A stretch of 12,906 nt of DNA from an uncultured Clostridia bacterium (GTDB lineage Bacteria > Bacillota > Clostridia > Christensenellales > Aristaeellaceae), in assembly GCA_934647235.1 (NCBI GenBank), contig CAKUFG010000041.1:1-12906 (forward strand), given 5' to 3'. The notes beneath the pieces are model-generated. The model had not been told where the DNA came from, searched no databases, and saw nothing but the letters and a program-made list of their open reading frames with translations. This document shows positions 12,890-12,906 of the stretch, piece after piece. Every line of letters starts with the position of its first letter. Within the stretch, counting starts at the first letter, position 1. The translations under genes and the position numbers were made by a program.

Positions 12890-12906
12890 GCTTCCCTCCA
12901 CCGCCG

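Overview
The window reads as a chromosomal segment of a moderately high-GC Bacillota (Clostridia-like) bacterium. This is an inference. It rests on the strong AGGAGG-type ribosome binding sites, the sigma-A-like promoters, a membrane-anchored RNase Y (rny), tRNA genes with encoded CCA ends, a GldG-like/DUF4340 gene pair, and two proteins resembling the L-2-amino-thiazoline-4-carboxylic acid (ATC) hydrolase family. I cannot assign a species.

Layout. (1) 1-160: a perfect hairpin, tRNA-Asn(GTT) and its terminator. (2) 180-1619, minus strand: a small two-helix membrane protein of unknown function, downstream of a leucine-rich-repeat (LRR) reading frame that lacks a credible start. (3) 1620-2852, plus strand: an apparently ownerless terminator, a secreted SH3-like protein and its terminator. 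(4) 2885-5895, plus strand: a promoter with an extended -10, a palindrome-rich leader, then a tight four-gene operon encoding an MBL-fold hydrolase, an ATC-hydrolase-like protein, a four-helix membrane protein and a second ATC-hydrolase-like protein, closed by a terminator. (5) 5923-7159: a promoter and an SGNH/GDSL hydrolase with a GxDLY-type N-terminal domain. (6) 7193-7349, minus strand: tRNA-Trp(CCA) with its own promoter and terminator. (7) 7453-9362, plus strand: a near-consensus promoter, a roughly 210-nt structured RNA ending in a strong terminator, then rny and its terminator. (8) 9386-9978: a gene-free composite palindromic element with inverted ends, lying between convergent transcription units. 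(9) 9987-12889, minus strand: a DUF4340 protein and a GldG-like protein, coupled by a TAATG junction. They look like the end of an ABC-transporter operon that continues beyond the window.

Two places stand out as possibly undescribed. The first is the MBL / ATC-hydrolase / membrane protein / ATC-hydrolase operon, whose joint function is not evident from its parts. The second is the structured, terminator-ending RNA in front of rny, which could be an attenuating leader or a free-standing small RNA. The 593-bp palindromic element is a third clear non-coding structure.
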